From G963556115 sp963675945 (GTDB lineage Bacteria; Planctomycetota; SZUA-567), in contig OY780932.1 of the NCBI GenBank assembly GCA_963675945.1, forward strand, positions 3,410,001-3,474,000: a stretch of DNA of 64,000 bases, read 5' to 3'. Positions 9,316-19,074 of the stretch are shown here, one piece after another (the first letter of the stretch is position 1; each line of letters starts with the position of its first letter). Position numbers and translations under genes: made by a program. Below the pieces are notes generated by a model, which searched no databases, was not told where the DNA came from, and saw nothing but the letters and a program-made list of their open reading frames with translations.

Positions 9316-10089
9316 TTACTCATCATTATCATCGGCCTTACGCATTGACGGAGGCAGGAATACATTCAGCTTCATTTCAACGATTCTAGGATTATCCCCG
9401 GACTGAATGGCCAAAACCCCTTTAAGCACAATCTGCTTGATCAGTAATTCTTCAACATTACGTATAACCAATTTATTTACAATCGGACCGACAAAGAAGT
9501 TTGAAATAATCGACCCATACATCGTCGTAATAAGTGCCACCGCCATACCCGCGGTAAGAGCAGACGGGTCATCCATACCCTGCGAAAGCATATTGATCAG
9601 GCCGATAAGCGTACCGATCATCCCCCAGCCCGGAGCATACTTCTCAAAAGCTTCAAACCAACTCCGCCCCTTACTGTGTCGACTGTTTATACAGTCAATC
9701 TCGGTACTCATAATCGCTTCGATCAACTCTGGATCAGTGCCATCAACCGCAAGCTGTATACCTTTGACCATGAATTCATCGGATATTTGATCTGTCACAT
9801 TTTCCAGCGCCAGAATACCGTCACGACGGGCAACCTCGGCAAATTCAACAATCTGGGTAATGGTATCAGAAGCATCCGCACTCTTGATAAAGACCGCATT
9901 GAGCGCCACCTTTATCGCATTAATAGAGTCCTCCAGGGGAGTTGAAATCATTGCCGCCCCCAACCCTCCCCCAATAACAATAGCCATTGAAGGAACATCG
10001 ATAAAACCGCCCAGAGCGCTAAAGCCAATACCGATTACAACCACGCAGAAAGATCCAACCAGATATCCAATCAGAGTAGCAATATCCAC
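9316..10089 (-). CDS. motA: Flagellar motor stator protein MotA
   Basis: Inner-membrane stator subunit with four membrane segments, 257 residues. The first two helices are at residues ~5-50. The cytoplasmic loop (~60-150) interacts with FliG, and the last two helices (~155-210) include the conserved PGWGMIGTLIGLINML segment. GTG start with GGAGAA eight bases upstream. It lies between flbD and motB in the spirochaete/Thermotoga-like order flbD-motA-motB-fliL. Confidence 0.95.
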   Translation of the reverse strand: MDIATLIGYLVGSFCVVVIGIGFSALGGFIDVPSMAIVIGGGLGAAMISTPLEDSINAIKVALNAVFIKSADASDTITQIVEFAEVARRDGILALENVTDQISDEFMVKGIQLAVDGTDPELIEAIMSTEIDCINSRHSKGRSWFEAFEKYAPGWGMIGTLIGLINMLSQGMDDPSALTAGMAVALITTMYGSIISNFFVGPIVNKLVIRNVEELLIKQIVLKGVLAIQSGDNPRIVEMKLNVFLPPSMRKADDNDE

Positions 10090-10100
10090 TTCATATTCTC

Positions 10101-10295
10101 CTAATCTATAGGTAGATGCCGTGTAGAACGGATAAATTCTACAGTCTTGCTAACAACCTCATCGGCGGTCTCTTTTACCATAATCTTTTCATTATTTACC
10201 AAGGTGATGATTGTATCGGGAGTCTCCTCCACAAATTTTATCTTATCCGCATTGATCACTAGCTTGGTATTATTGAGTCGAGTCAAGGAAATCAT
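10101..10295 (-). CDS. flbD: FlbD/SwrD family flagellar protein
   Basis: Small 64-residue cytoplasmic protein. The start MISLTRLNN and the pattern around KIKFVEETPDTIITL are diagnostic of the FlbD (SwrD) family, usually encoded between the hook gene and motA or fliL. In Bacillus subtilis the homologue is needed for full motor power. It is unrelated to the Caulobacter sigma-54 regulator of the same name. ATG with AGGATG upstream; only ~11 bases separate it from motA. Confidence 0.9.
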   Translation of the reverse strand: MISLTRLNNTKLVINADKIKFVEETPDTIITLVNNEKIMVKETADEVVSKTVEFIRSTRHLPID

Positions 10296-10411
10296 TACTT
10301 TATCATCCTAACATCCATACTATTTCAACTCTATTATCGGCACAGTCTCCCCAGCAACTTGAGTAAAACCTTTGATTGGCAGATATATCCAGGCAGAGTT
10401 GACACAAAAAT

Positions 10412-10446
10412 AATCCACCTCTACCCAAAGACGGCAGAGGTGGATT
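10412..10446 (-). terminator. Terminator between flgE and flbD
   Basis: Stem AATCCACCTCT / AGAGGTGGATT (11 bp) with a 13-base loop. On the minus strand it is followed by ATTTTTGTG. It lies just after the flgE stop, suggesting partial termination before flbD-motA-motB-fliL-fliN. Confidence 0.75.
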
Positions 10447-10474
10447 GTTTGGTCAGAACTTACTGCGTAAGGAG

Positions 10475-13400
10475 TTATCTCTTAAGGTTTATCAATTCTT
10501 GAAGCATTTCATCCGCGGTAGTAATAGTCTTGGAGTTTGCCTGGAAACCACGCTGAGTGGTAATCATCTTGGTAAACTCTTCTGACATATCAACATTCGA
10601 GGTTTCCAAGGCTCCAGAGCGAATTGTTCCTCTACCACCAACATTGGCAAATGAAACCTGACCATCACCAGAAGCTGGAGCAGTATAATACAGGTTATTA
10701 CCTGCCGCCATCATACCGTTTTCATTAGGTACCAGAGCGATTGAGAGTCTAGCAATGGCCTGCACCACACCATTTGAGTAGACACCCTGAATTATACCAT
10801 CAGGACTGGTGGTGAACGAATCGAGTGTTCCCGGAGGGGAGCCGTCTTGTTCACGCAGGTTAAAGTCACTGGAAGCCGCAACCTGAGTCAAAAAGCTGAA
10901 GTCCAGATCCTGCTGTGCATCAGGCGACAACCCTTCGGTAAGGTTGATACGCAACTGATCGCTTACCCCCATACCTTCTAGGGTTATATCGATACCCTGC
11001 GTCTCAGAGAGTTCCGCTCCTTTGACAAAATTACCGTCACTATCAAAACGTATCGTTCCAGTACCCACATTCACATTGGTCTTGATCTCATTACTTGCCG
11101 GATCTATAAACCAATTCGCATCGGTATCATCCTTCGAATCCGCTATCCAACGATAGGTTGAGAAATCACTATCCCGCGCCACCAACGACATCGTCATGGT
11201 TACCTCTTTAGGATTACCCAGAGAATCATAAACCACAAGGTTAGTGGTAGTCGAACCGCCCTGCTCTGCACTATACTTGGTATCCTGTACCCACATATCA
11301 GTATACGATACATTATTATAGGCGATAACAATATCGGTTATAGCGTTTTCCGCACCAAGGTTACTTACAATCGAATAGTTCTTTGACGGACCGTTTGTAT
11401 CCAGCGAACCATAACTTGGATTTATCTCAGTCGCAGCAAAGTACGAACCAAAATCAAGCGTACCATTGAAGGATGAAAGCGCAGTGTACGACCCCAGACC
11501 GTTATTCTGGGCATAGTTTATACCTTCAGAGGTAGTCGTAAGGTTTACGCTTACATCTCCGGCATTGCTCAGACCAGTAGTCTGGTACATATTATCCATA
11601 TATAGATTACCGTCACCTGCCTGCATCTCAGTTACCGAACCAAAGTTGACAGAACCGATATTAACCCCTAAACTATCAACAATGTGTATTCCAGACGTAC
11701 CAGCCGCAACCGAACCGGTAGTACCGACTGCATTACCGGTATCAATATCGTAGACAGTCATAGAGAAATTACCACTGGTATCAGGTCCTGAGATATCATA
11801 TTCATAGATATCATCCACGTCGGTACCCATAAGTGCTGAATTGAGATATACTGAACGTTGGAATTCGTTACAACCACCAATACCCAGAGCCTTGTTGGTC
11901 GTACTTACTGGAGTATTACGGGCTGAATCCGAATAAGCAGTTACCGCATACTCATAGGTTCCGGTTGTACCCACTTCATAGGTGTTCACCTCATAATACC
12001 ATTTAGATTTAATTGCCCATCCCGGATCATCAAGATCCCAATTAGTCAAGCTTGAAGAGTCATCTCCGGTTGCATCAAACGCACCGGCATACGGCACAGT
12101 TGTAGTCATACCGGTTCTAGTGAACGCACCAGCGGTCTCCGGCGGAACATTATAACCGTACTCACCACCATCAATCGAACTTGAAACCCTGCCCGCAGTC
12201 TGAATCGTACCCATGGCGCCACCAACCGGTGGAACCGCCAATTGCGTCTGTATCGCTTCGATAGATCCCGCATTTACCGTAGAGTTTACATTTCCGCAAA
12301 GCATCGTCATCAGATGTTCAATTGACGTCGATTGTGCTCCGTTATCATCATCATATTTGAAGGTAGTCTCATACTTTCTACCCCCCTTACGATATGAAAT
12401 GGTAATATCCTGATCTGTACTTGAAGGTGTATAGCCATCCAATCTGCCATTGCCTGATGATAATGAATTACCAAATCGTACCGAACCGTCGAAGGCTTCG
12501 CGCGCCACACTTGACGACATTGAGGAATCATGGCTCTGCGCCCAGGCATCCCCAGAATCAGTAGTAGTAAAGTTGACAATATCACTACCTGCCGGAGTAA
12601 AGGTACCGGTAGTTACCGCCAGACCCGCATCACCGGCTCCGATAGCTTGAGCCCAGGTATGCAAGGACCAAGGAGACTCTGTAGACGGTACACTGGTGGC
12701 TGAGGTAGCAAGCAGATGGCCATAAGCCTGATCCGCTGTCCAAGCACCACTTGAGAGGTTATCCTGAACATCAGAATAGGCAACATCATAAACCTCGAGA
12801 ACATACCCTACAGGATCATCCGAGTTTGCTTCAAGGTGATAATACAGAGTGTCAGCGAGTTTGAATCCAGCACCCTCAAAATCCCACTGAGTCAATTGCG
12901 TAGCACTATCACCGACGGTGGTAAATCTTGCTGGATTATCAATATTCTTAAACGGCTGTGTCCAGGTACTGCCAGATAGATACCAGAGATCCTCAAGCGC
13001 TGTAGCATTGTCTCCAGAAAGTACCGCCTCGGTAATCGCCCCAGTCACAGGATCTTTCACGCCGAAAGCCGAACTAGACCATACGGTACCGCCATTGATA
13101 TAGGCATTACCGGTAAGAATATCCCAAGTACTATCATCGGCTCCAGTACCAGCAGCGGCATCGTTAACTTCACCCAGATACGCCTTCAAGGCTTCATTGG
13201 AATTAATAGTGCTGGCACTGGCAGCGAGGCTGAGTCCGTTAGCCACCTGAACATTAGAGTTCAAGTTACCGGTAAGACTTACCTTGGTAGTCTCAACCGC
13301 AGCACCGGTCTGACCGATTGGAATATTAATATCTGAGACGTCCCCAGATTCAGGGATGCTGCCGCCAGCTTCCGCCATTATGCCCTGCACCTGCAGACCG

Positions 13401-13801
13401 TCACCATACAGCAGACTGCCGTCAGAACCAATGTAAAAGGTTCCATCACGGGTATAAACGTTATTATTACCATTTCTCAGGACAAAGAACCCGTTTCCTT
13501 CCAGGCACATATCGCGTTGGTTACCAGTAATCTCAGGCGAACCGCCGGTAAAATCCTTCATAATGCTGCCAACCTGGCTACCGAGTCCCATCTGCAGTGG
13601 ATTTATAGAACCACGCCCGGTATTGGGGTCGGCAGTAGTACCGCCTTTGAGTGTATGTTCCAGCATGGTTCGAAACTGGAATACACCCTTCTTAAAACCT
13701 ACGGTATTGACATTGGCAAGGTTATTACCAATATTATCCATACACTTCTGATGTGTTTGCAAGCCGCTGATGCCGCTAAACAATGACTGACTTAAACCCA
13801 T
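10475..13801 (-). CDS. flgE: Flagellar hook protein FlgE, greatly enlarged
   Basis: Subunit of the flagellar hook. The N-terminus (MGLSQSLFSGISGLQTHQ, NIGNNLANVNTVGFKK) and C-terminus (SNVDMSEEFTKMITTQRGFQANSKTITTADEML) are canonical D0/D1 rod-hook sequences. At 1108 residues it is two to three times the usual 400-450. The extra ~650 residues lie in the middle, where the surface-exposed domains sit, rich in Ser, Thr, Gly, Asp and Asn. The insert contains two related modules: VNFTTTDSGDAWAQ...FDGSVRFG and VNLTTTSEGINYAQ...FNGTLDFG. ATG follows AAGGAG. It is preceded by flgD and followed by a terminator. Confidence 0.95.
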   Translation of the reverse strand: MGLSQSLFSGISGLQTHQKCMDNIGNNLANVNTVGFKKGVFQFRTMLEHTLKGGTTADPNTGRGSINPLQMGLGSQVGSIMKDFTGGSPEITGNQRDMCLEGNGFFVLRNGNNNVYTRDGTFYIGSDGSLLYGDGLQVQGIMAEAGGSIPESGDVSDINIPIGQTGAAVETTKVSLTGNLNSNVQVANGLSLAASASTINSNEALKAYLGEVNDAAAGTGADDSTWDILTGNAYINGGTVWSSSAFGVKDPVTGAITEAVLSGDNATALEDLWYLSGSTWTQPFKNIDNPARFTTVGDSATQLTQWDFEGAGFKLADTLYYHLEANSDDPVGYVLEVYDVAYSDVQDNLSSGAWTADQAYGHLLATSATSVPSTESPWSLHTWAQAIGAGDAGLAVTTGTFTPAGSDIVNFTTTDSGDAWAQSHDSSMSSSVAREAFDGSVRFGNSLSSGNGRLDGYTPSSTDQDITISYRKGGRKYETTFKYDDDNGAQSTSIEHLMTMLCGNVNSTVNAGSIEAIQTQLAVPPVGGAMGTIQTAGRVSSSIDGGEYGYNVPPETAGAFTRTGMTTTVPYAGAFDATGDDSSSLTNWDLDDPGWAIKSKWYYEVNTYEVGTTGTYEYAVTAYSDSARNTPVSTTNKALGIGGCNEFQRSVYLNSALMGTDVDDIYEYDISGPDTSGNFSMTVYDIDTGNAVGTTGSVAAGTSGIHIVDSLGVNIGSVNFGSVTEMQAGDGNLYMDNMYQTTGLSNAGDVSVNLTTTSEGINYAQNNGLGSYTALSSFNGTLDFGSYFAATEINPSYGSLDTNGPSKNYSIVSNLGAENAITDIVIAYNNVSYTDMWVQDTKYSAEQGGSTTTNLVVYDSLGNPKEVTMTMSLVARDSDFSTYRWIADSKDDTDANWFIDPASNEIKTNVNVGTGTIRFDSDGNFVKGAELSETQGIDITLEGMGVSDQLRINLTEGLSPDAQQDLDFSFLTQVAASSDFNLREQDGSPPGTLDSFTTSPDGIIQGVYSNGVVQAIARLSIALVPNENGMMAAGNNLYYTAPASGDGQVSFANVGGRGTIRSGALETSNVDMSEEFTKMITTQRGFQANSKTITTADEMLQELINLKR

Positions 13802-13878
13802 GACAAACTCCTTATTACCTGTGCGTCCGTATTTGTCTGACCAAACTTAGATGCAACCTCTATAAATATTTTGTTGTT

Positions 13879-15156
13879 TTATACACCCATGAGTGATGCT
13901 GGCGATATAGCCTCTCCTCCTTCTTCAAATCCAAACATTATCGCTATACTTCCATCATATCCTCGTTTATAATACACACTGTTTACCGTGCCGCTTATAG
14001 GCTCATTATCCGGGGTATAACCTGAGAAGGTCTTACCAAGGTTATTCTCAATCGCATTCTGCAGATTGAGTATCTGAAGTTCTGTAAGACCATCCACACT
14101 GCCGTAATCACTCCAATCATCACTTGTCGCATTTCTTGCAGAGTAGATATCATCCACACTTACCGCCTCGCCACGTGAGGTATAGAGATAGAATTTATCA
14201 TTCTTAAAGAAGAAGCCTTCAACAATACCGGCCATGTTACCATCATTGGCCTTGATAAACCTATTGACATAATCCTTACAATTCTCCATTTTCTCCATCT
14301 GCTCGGTAGTCAGGTTCTGATGTGTATCGATATCCTTGATATAGATCCCCTGCCCACCCCAGGTCTCTACCCAATACTGGCCGTTTTCGCGATAAATCTC
14401 TTTTACAATACCGCTCTTCATACCATCTGGGTTTCCCTGACCGTCATGCTGTTCTGACTCGACATACTGATTTAGCAGCGCAGTAGCCTCTTCAAGCTCG
14501 GTTTTTTCGGCATCGGTAAGGTTTCTAATCTGCGCCACACCAATCATCGGAATCGAATCACCCTCATAAGTATTCAGATAGATCTGACCATTCTGAGTAG
14601 TTATATTCTTGACAATTCCTTCAAAAGCCTTGGCATTAGCATCCACCCCGACCACATATTTATGCATCATTGCTGAAGCTGCATTGATATCAGGCAATTC
14701 ATCCATGTCCTTGACCTTTGAAATGTCTTCATAAGTGACTACAGTCCCGTTATCAAGGGTCAAGCGCACGGTATCATCCTCGCTAAAGGTACTTACAACC
14801 ACACCTGTAACTTCAACGCCATCTAAATCTTTGGAAGTCACTTCCTTACCGATCATCGAACTAGCACCCTGTACGGCATACTCCCGGCGCATATCCAGCA
14901 TCGCATCGGTCATGACCTTCTGATTATCAAGCTGCTGCAACTGGGCAAACTGCGCCATCATATCGGTATCCTGCATGGGATTTAGCGGATCCTGATTCTG
15001 CATCTGAGTAACCAGCAGCATAAGGAAATCCTCATGGGAGACATTATCGGTATCACCATTATTCGCGACCTGTGCAGCCTGCTCGGCTTCAGTAGTACTA
15101 CTTACGTAATAATTTTCCCCACTAGTTGAAGAATATGTAGAATCAACTGCACTCAT
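13879..15156 (-). CDS. flgD: Flagellar hook capping protein FlgD with five C-terminal repeat modules
   Basis: FlgD caps the growing hook and is needed for FlgE polymerisation. Residues ~38-95 are the conserved FlgD N-terminal region (FLMLLVTQMQNQDPLNPM, MAQFAQLQQL). Instead of one C-terminal domain there are about five related ~50-residue beta-rich units beginning near residues 101, 163, 227, 294 and 370. Each has the form hydrophobic start, G-x-V, short loop, Y/L-x-V/L-x-T/D-x-G-x-x-V/I, then D-I. At 425 residues it is nearly twice the usual length. ATG follows AGGAGA. It lies between fliK and flgE, as expected. Confidence 0.93.
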   Translation of the reverse strand: MSAVDSTYSSTSGENYYVSSTTEAEQAAQVANNGDTDNVSHEDFLMLLVTQMQNQDPLNPMQDTDMMAQFAQLQQLDNQKVMTDAMLDMRREYAVQGASSMIGKEVTSKDLDGVEVTGVVVSTFSEDDTVRLTLDNGTVVTYEDISKVKDMDELPDINAASAMMHKYVVGVDANAKAFEGIVKNITTQNGQIYLNTYEGDSIPMIGVAQIRNLTDAEKTELEEATALLNQYVESEQHDGQGNPDGMKSGIVKEIYRENGQYWVETWGGQGIYIKDIDTHQNLTTEQMEKMENCKDYVNRFIKANDGNMAGIVEGFFFKNDKFYLYTSRGEAVSVDDIYSARNATSDDWSDYGSVDGLTELQILNLQNAIENNLGKTFSGYTPDNEPISGTVNSVYYKRGYDGSIAIMFGFEEGGEAISPASLMGV

Positions 15157-15185
15157 TTTATTTCTCCTGGTTACATATAAAATTG

Positions 15186-17339
15186 CTAAGCAACAATATC
15201 TACCGACCCATCATCACCAATTATATTTTTAGTCCCCGACTCTGCTTCTACCCCATCAGCTATCGCTTTACCTGCCGAGTTACTGGCAGAGCCTGATTGT
15301 TTTTGCCGTGAGCCTTTATGCTGAGAATTCTGCTGCATCTGTTCGGCCAAACTCTGCTGCTGACGCCCCTGCTGTTCTTCTTTATTGAGTTCAACTTCAA
15401 AGTTTTCAAGTTTAATCCCATGTGCTTCCATATTACGTTTGAGCTGCTCGACGTTATTCAGGAGCATCTGCTTTGCGCCATCGGTCTCAACCTTGATGGC
15501 GGCATTGGCATGCCCATCTTTAACCGACACCTCCAACGTCAACTTCCCAAGCTCAGGAGGAGAGAGTTCCATGGTTACACTCTTCATTGACTTCTCAGCA
15601 CTACTCTGCATCAGCCTGGACAACTTATCCATATTCTCCAGCATATCCGCATACTTAACATAAGCGTTATCCGAAGTATACGGTGCAGGCGCAGTCTCTG
15701 ACATTACCACCTTCGATTCAACCTTGGCTTCAGCCTCAATCAAGTTATCGCTAAAATCGGCAACCGTTGCCAACTTGAGTTCATCATTCAACAGTAGTTT
15801 GTCAACAGAACTTACCTGTCCGTTCTTGGTATTACCATCTTTTGCCGAGGCATCATCTTCTAGCTCATTATCCTGTGTTGACTGCTCATTATTACCGTCA
15901 TAAGCTCTACCAGTAAGATTATCCTTTCCTAAATCAGCGTTATTATTCTTGAGCTGCTCGGCAGACGATACCTCCTTGCTGGTAGCTACGCGCTCTTCAG
16001 TAACCACCGCCTTCTCTACTATCTCCGGTTCTAGCTCAGTCTCGCCCACAACCGTTTGCTGATTACTCTGCATGCTCTCACCACCAGAAGCGACCTTGGC
16101 ATTTTGACTAACTTCTAGCGGTTGCTGTTCAGCCCCCGTGATCACTCCCTCCTCTACCGGTACATCCTCAGTAACTGCAATTTCTGCTGGAGCAGTAGAA
16201 TCCTCGTCCGCAGTTGCCTCCATAGCAACAAGTTCCTGATTCAATTCCTCTAGCTCACCGCTATCGCTATCTTCAAGCACAGCCTCAGCCAGTTGAGTTA
16301 CAACCTTCTCTGAGGTTGAAGCTGTAATCTCTTCCTGTACCGAACCGATAAGTTCCGCTTCAGCCTCACGGCTGGCCAACTGCACCAGAATTGCTTCTCT
16401 AAGTTCTGAATTATTATTCAGCCCGTCCAAAAGCTTACTATTTGTCTCTGCCGCATCCAGCATCTGATTATTTACATTGACCACTTCGATGCACAACGAT
16501 TTGAGCACAGCTTGCGGCAACTCCGGTAATTCGACACCTACCTCAATCTCTGTAAGTGCGCCCTCCACAGCCGCCAGCAATTCCCCTTCAGGTACATTGT
16601 CCAGCATCTCTCTGAGTGACAGCGCTTCTTCCCCGCTAGTCTCCGCCTCACCCATACCTCCTTGCGCCGCATACTGCTCCGCTACTCCAAGTATCGCCTG
16701 GGCTAATTTATCGATCTCTACCGGATCTAGCTCATCAATATTGACTAACTCACCAATAAGCGCAGACTTACTTGCCGTCATATCAATATCTTCAATCTTA
16801 CCAAATACCTCTTCAAGCTGACTCAAAGCCAACGCGCTATTATTGAGCCCGAAATCAACTCCAGATTCTTCCGCCGTACCCTCAGCTGCACTGGTATCAG
16901 TATAAACTTCAAAGATACCTCCAGCTCCCGCCAGAACCCAATCCGCAAGCTCATCCAACTCATCGCTTGACAGTTTAGACAACTCCTCAGCGTCAAGACT
17001 TCCGTCAGCCACAAGCAATGCAATTCGCTCAAAGGCTTCCTTCTCCTCAGGGGTAAGCGGCTGTAATGGCATAGCTTGAGTACCAGCATACTCTGCAGCC
17101 ACGGTATCATCCACAAGCGTCATACCCGTCTTGCGCAGCTCACTCTTCTCCAGACCAGTTCCAGAAGACATAGTAACAGCCGCATCTTTTCGTAGCTGTT
17201 TTACCTCATGCACCGCATCCAGAAAACTGTTCATGCATTCGCTGAACGATGAGTACGATCCCGAACTGCTTCCAGTCGCTTCACTCAGAAGCGAGCTTGT
17301 TTGCGAAAATGATTGGGTTAATACTTGAGCAATTTCCAT
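15186..17339 (-). CDS. fliK: Flagellar hook-length control protein FliK
   Basis: Exported ruler/switch that ends hook growth and changes export specificity. The C-terminal domain (~residues 590-680) has the family core MELSPPELGKLTLEVSVKDG followed by KQMLLNNVEQLKRNMEAHGI and a basic, Gln-rich tail. The N-terminal ~550 residues are low-complexity, acidic and probably extended. At 717 residues it is longer than the typical 400-500, which would fit a longer molecular ruler or the enlarged hook subunit; that link is inference. Start ATG with GGAG upstream. Confidence 0.9.
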   Translation of the reverse strand: MEIAQVLTQSFSQTSSLLSEATGSSSGSYSSFSECMNSFLDAVHEVKQLRKDAAVTMSSGTGLEKSELRKTGMTLVDDTVAAEYAGTQAMPLQPLTPEEKEAFERIALLVADGSLDAEELSKLSSDELDELADWVLAGAGGIFEVYTDTSAAEGTAEESGVDFGLNNSALALSQLEEVFGKIEDIDMTASKSALIGELVNIDELDPVEIDKLAQAILGVAEQYAAQGGMGEAETSGEEALSLREMLDNVPEGELLAAVEGALTEIEVGVELPELPQAVLKSLCIEVVNVNNQMLDAAETNSKLLDGLNNNSELREAILVQLASREAEAELIGSVQEEITASTSEKVVTQLAEAVLEDSDSGELEELNQELVAMEATADEDSTAPAEIAVTEDVPVEEGVITGAEQQPLEVSQNAKVASGGESMQSNQQTVVGETELEPEIVEKAVVTEERVATSKEVSSAEQLKNNNADLGKDNLTGRAYDGNNEQSTQDNELEDDASAKDGNTKNGQVSSVDKLLLNDELKLATVADFSDNLIEAEAKVESKVVMSETAPAPYTSDNAYVKYADMLENMDKLSRLMQSSAEKSMKSVTMELSPPELGKLTLEVSVKDGHANAAIKVETDGAKQMLLNNVEQLKRNMEAHGIKLENFEVELNKEEQQGRQQQSLAEQMQQNSQHKGSRQKQSGSASNSAGKAIADGVEAESGTKNIIGDDGSVDIVA

Positions 17340-17372
17340 TCTGATACTCCAACTATTGACTTAGTCGCAGGG

Positions 17373-18218
17373 TTATGCCCCTTGCAACTCTGGAATAATA
17401 TCTGGTATTTCATCATAATCACCGACATTGAGATCGACACTAAATGGAAGCTCCTCAACCGCATCCTGAGCCTCAGCAATACTAATCTGCTCCCATTTAA
17501 TACTTTCATCGGCTATATCTCTCTGAGCAATGAGTGAATTAAAGCCAGCCACCACCTTTTTTTCATTGTTAGGATTCCACTCACTATCATTGACATTCTT
17601 CTTATTTACCAAGGCTCTACCCCATGCCACCATGATTCCAATATATGTTGGACGGTTTGAAGCAATCTCCCGACTGACAGTCAAATCTGACCTGGGAGCT
17701 ACAACCTGAATATCACCGGCAATAACCGTGACCAGAGTAGAGGTAATAAAATTCTCCCGCACCCGAACCCGGATAATACCATTCTTCAACAATATTTTAT
17801 AATCTGAAGTGCTGAACATCTGATTGGATTCTACGTAAGAATTCATTACCGGAGAGTATACCTGAATTTCGGTATCACTTCCCAACCGGATACGTGAGTT
17901 GATACCAAATACCAGTTCAACGCTGCCTGAACCGGTTCTGATAATATCGTTAGGATAGATCTTTCCACCTATCTGCATACCTTCGTTGATGCTTGAAGAA
18001 GCATGAACAATCTCGGAATTACCGGAAAACGCGGTAATTTCACCGATATTTGAGCGATCAATAGCAGACTCCGCGGCTCTGCCTGCACAGGTCAGAACCA
18101 GCAATGAAATCAGCAAAAACTTTATCTGGTTGATTCGATCTCGATTAGAACATCCATGTTGTTGATTTTGGGCAGATCCGCATCCATTCAGACAGGCCAC
18201 ATTAATTATTAGCTTCAT
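17373..18218 (-). CDS. FecR-domain secreted protein embedded in the flagellar cluster
   Basis: A 281-residue protein with a hydrophobic segment (~32-50, FLLISLLVLTCAGRAA) that looks like a signal peptide preceded by an unusually long polar N-terminus. A FecR-like beta domain follows (~60-190; GEITAFSGNSEIV, GDIIRTG-like NDIIRTGSGSVELVFG, SRIRLGSDTEI). FecR domains are periplasmic and often act in surface signalling or as cell-wall-associated modules. The ATG lies 17 bases inside the upstream gene. A GTG six codons later, just past that gene's stop, is an alternative start. No standard flagellar operon carries this gene; role unknown. Confidence 0.72.
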   Translation of the reverse strand: MKLIINVACLNGCGSAQNQQHGCSNRDRINQIKFLLISLLVLTCAGRAAESAIDRSNIGEITAFSGNSEIVHASSSINEGMQIGGKIYPNDIIRTGSGSVELVFGINSRIRLGSDTEIQVYSPVMNSYVESNQMFSTSDYKILLKNGIIRVRVRENFITSTLVTVIAGDIQVVAPRSDLTVSREIASNRPTYIGIMVAWGRALVNKKNVNDSEWNPNNEKKVVAGFNSLIAQRDIADESIKWEQISIAEAQDAVEELPFSVDLNVGDYDEIPDIIPELQGA

Positions 18219-19074
18219 TACCGTTGGTACTCTTCAAAAGTCGTACCAACTCAGCTCTAATTCGTGGCTGCATCAGGGTAAAAATAGTAAAAGCCTCCGG
18301 AACAGTCATTTTTTTCATATATTCTGCCATTTGGGAGGAATTTTTATAGTCGTCAGTACCAGGAGTTGTCCAAGCTTTGGCGATCTCAACCGGAGACATC
18401 CCGGCATATTTGTTCTCAAGAAGTGGCAAAATCTGCCTTTGGTTTCTCTCCGGCAGAGCAGCCATAACCTCTGCGGTAATCTCCGGGGTAAGGTACGCTC
18501 CAATAGTTCTGGCGCTATCATAAGGTGATATAGAGAGGAAGTAATTCGCAATCAACTCCGGATCCAGAGCCCTGAGAGTCTTACCCATTTTTTCGGCGCG
18601 ATCCGATAGACTGGCACGGGTATTCTCCAACTTCCAGGTCTGTAGATTCTCTTTTTCCTTTACATATTCACGCTTAAGGTCTTCGATATTCTTACGCAGA
18701 TCCGTAAGCCTCTGCTCATGCTGGGATCTGAGTTCACGCAAGGCTCTAATCTTCTCTTCCAGTTGCTTCTTCATCTCATCCAGAGCCGCGGCCGAAGCAT
18801 TTCGCGTCTCATCCGCGCCTTCAGTAGCTGTCAACTCATTCTGACGCTTATTACGGTCTACAATCAGCTCATTATACTCGCTTATCTGCTCTTTGGTCAG
18901 CGCATACTTGCGGTTACCCACTAGAACATAGACCATATCTTCTAAATCTGCGACACTGACATAGCCCAGTTGGTGTGCCATAATTATAAATATACACAGG
19001 GCAAGAAAATTCATTGCCATGATACTCATTATAATATATAGTATACCACTCAACGTAACTCTATTATGTGCCAT
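18202..19074 (-). CDS. MotE-like / MgtE-N domain flagellar protein with membrane anchor and coiled coil
   Basis: A 290-residue protein in the slot that B. subtilis fills with ylxF between fliJ and fliK. It has an N-terminal membrane segment (~10-34), a long charged coiled coil (~65-155; KKQLEEKIRALRELRSQ), then a helical MgtE N-domain-like region (~160-285; NYFLSISPYDSARTIGAYL, VMAALPERNQRQILPLLE). In Rhizobium, MotE is a chaperone for the periplasmic motor protein MotC; for this family the role is less clear. The start overlaps the fliJ stop by 11 bases, implying translational coupling. Confidence 0.75.
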   Translation of the reverse strand: MAHNRVTLSGILYIIMSIMAMNFLALCIFIIMAHQLGYVSVADLEDMVYVLVGNRKYALTKEQISEYNELIVDRNKRQNELTATEGADETRNASAAALDEMKKQLEEKIRALRELRSQHEQRLTDLRKNIEDLKREYVKEKENLQTWKLENTRASLSDRAEKMGKTLRALDPELIANYFLSISPYDSARTIGAYLTPEITAEVMAALPERNQRQILPLLENKYAGMSPVEIAKAWTTPGTDDYKNSSQMAEYMKKMTVPEAFTIFTLMQPRIRAELVRLLKSTNGNEANN

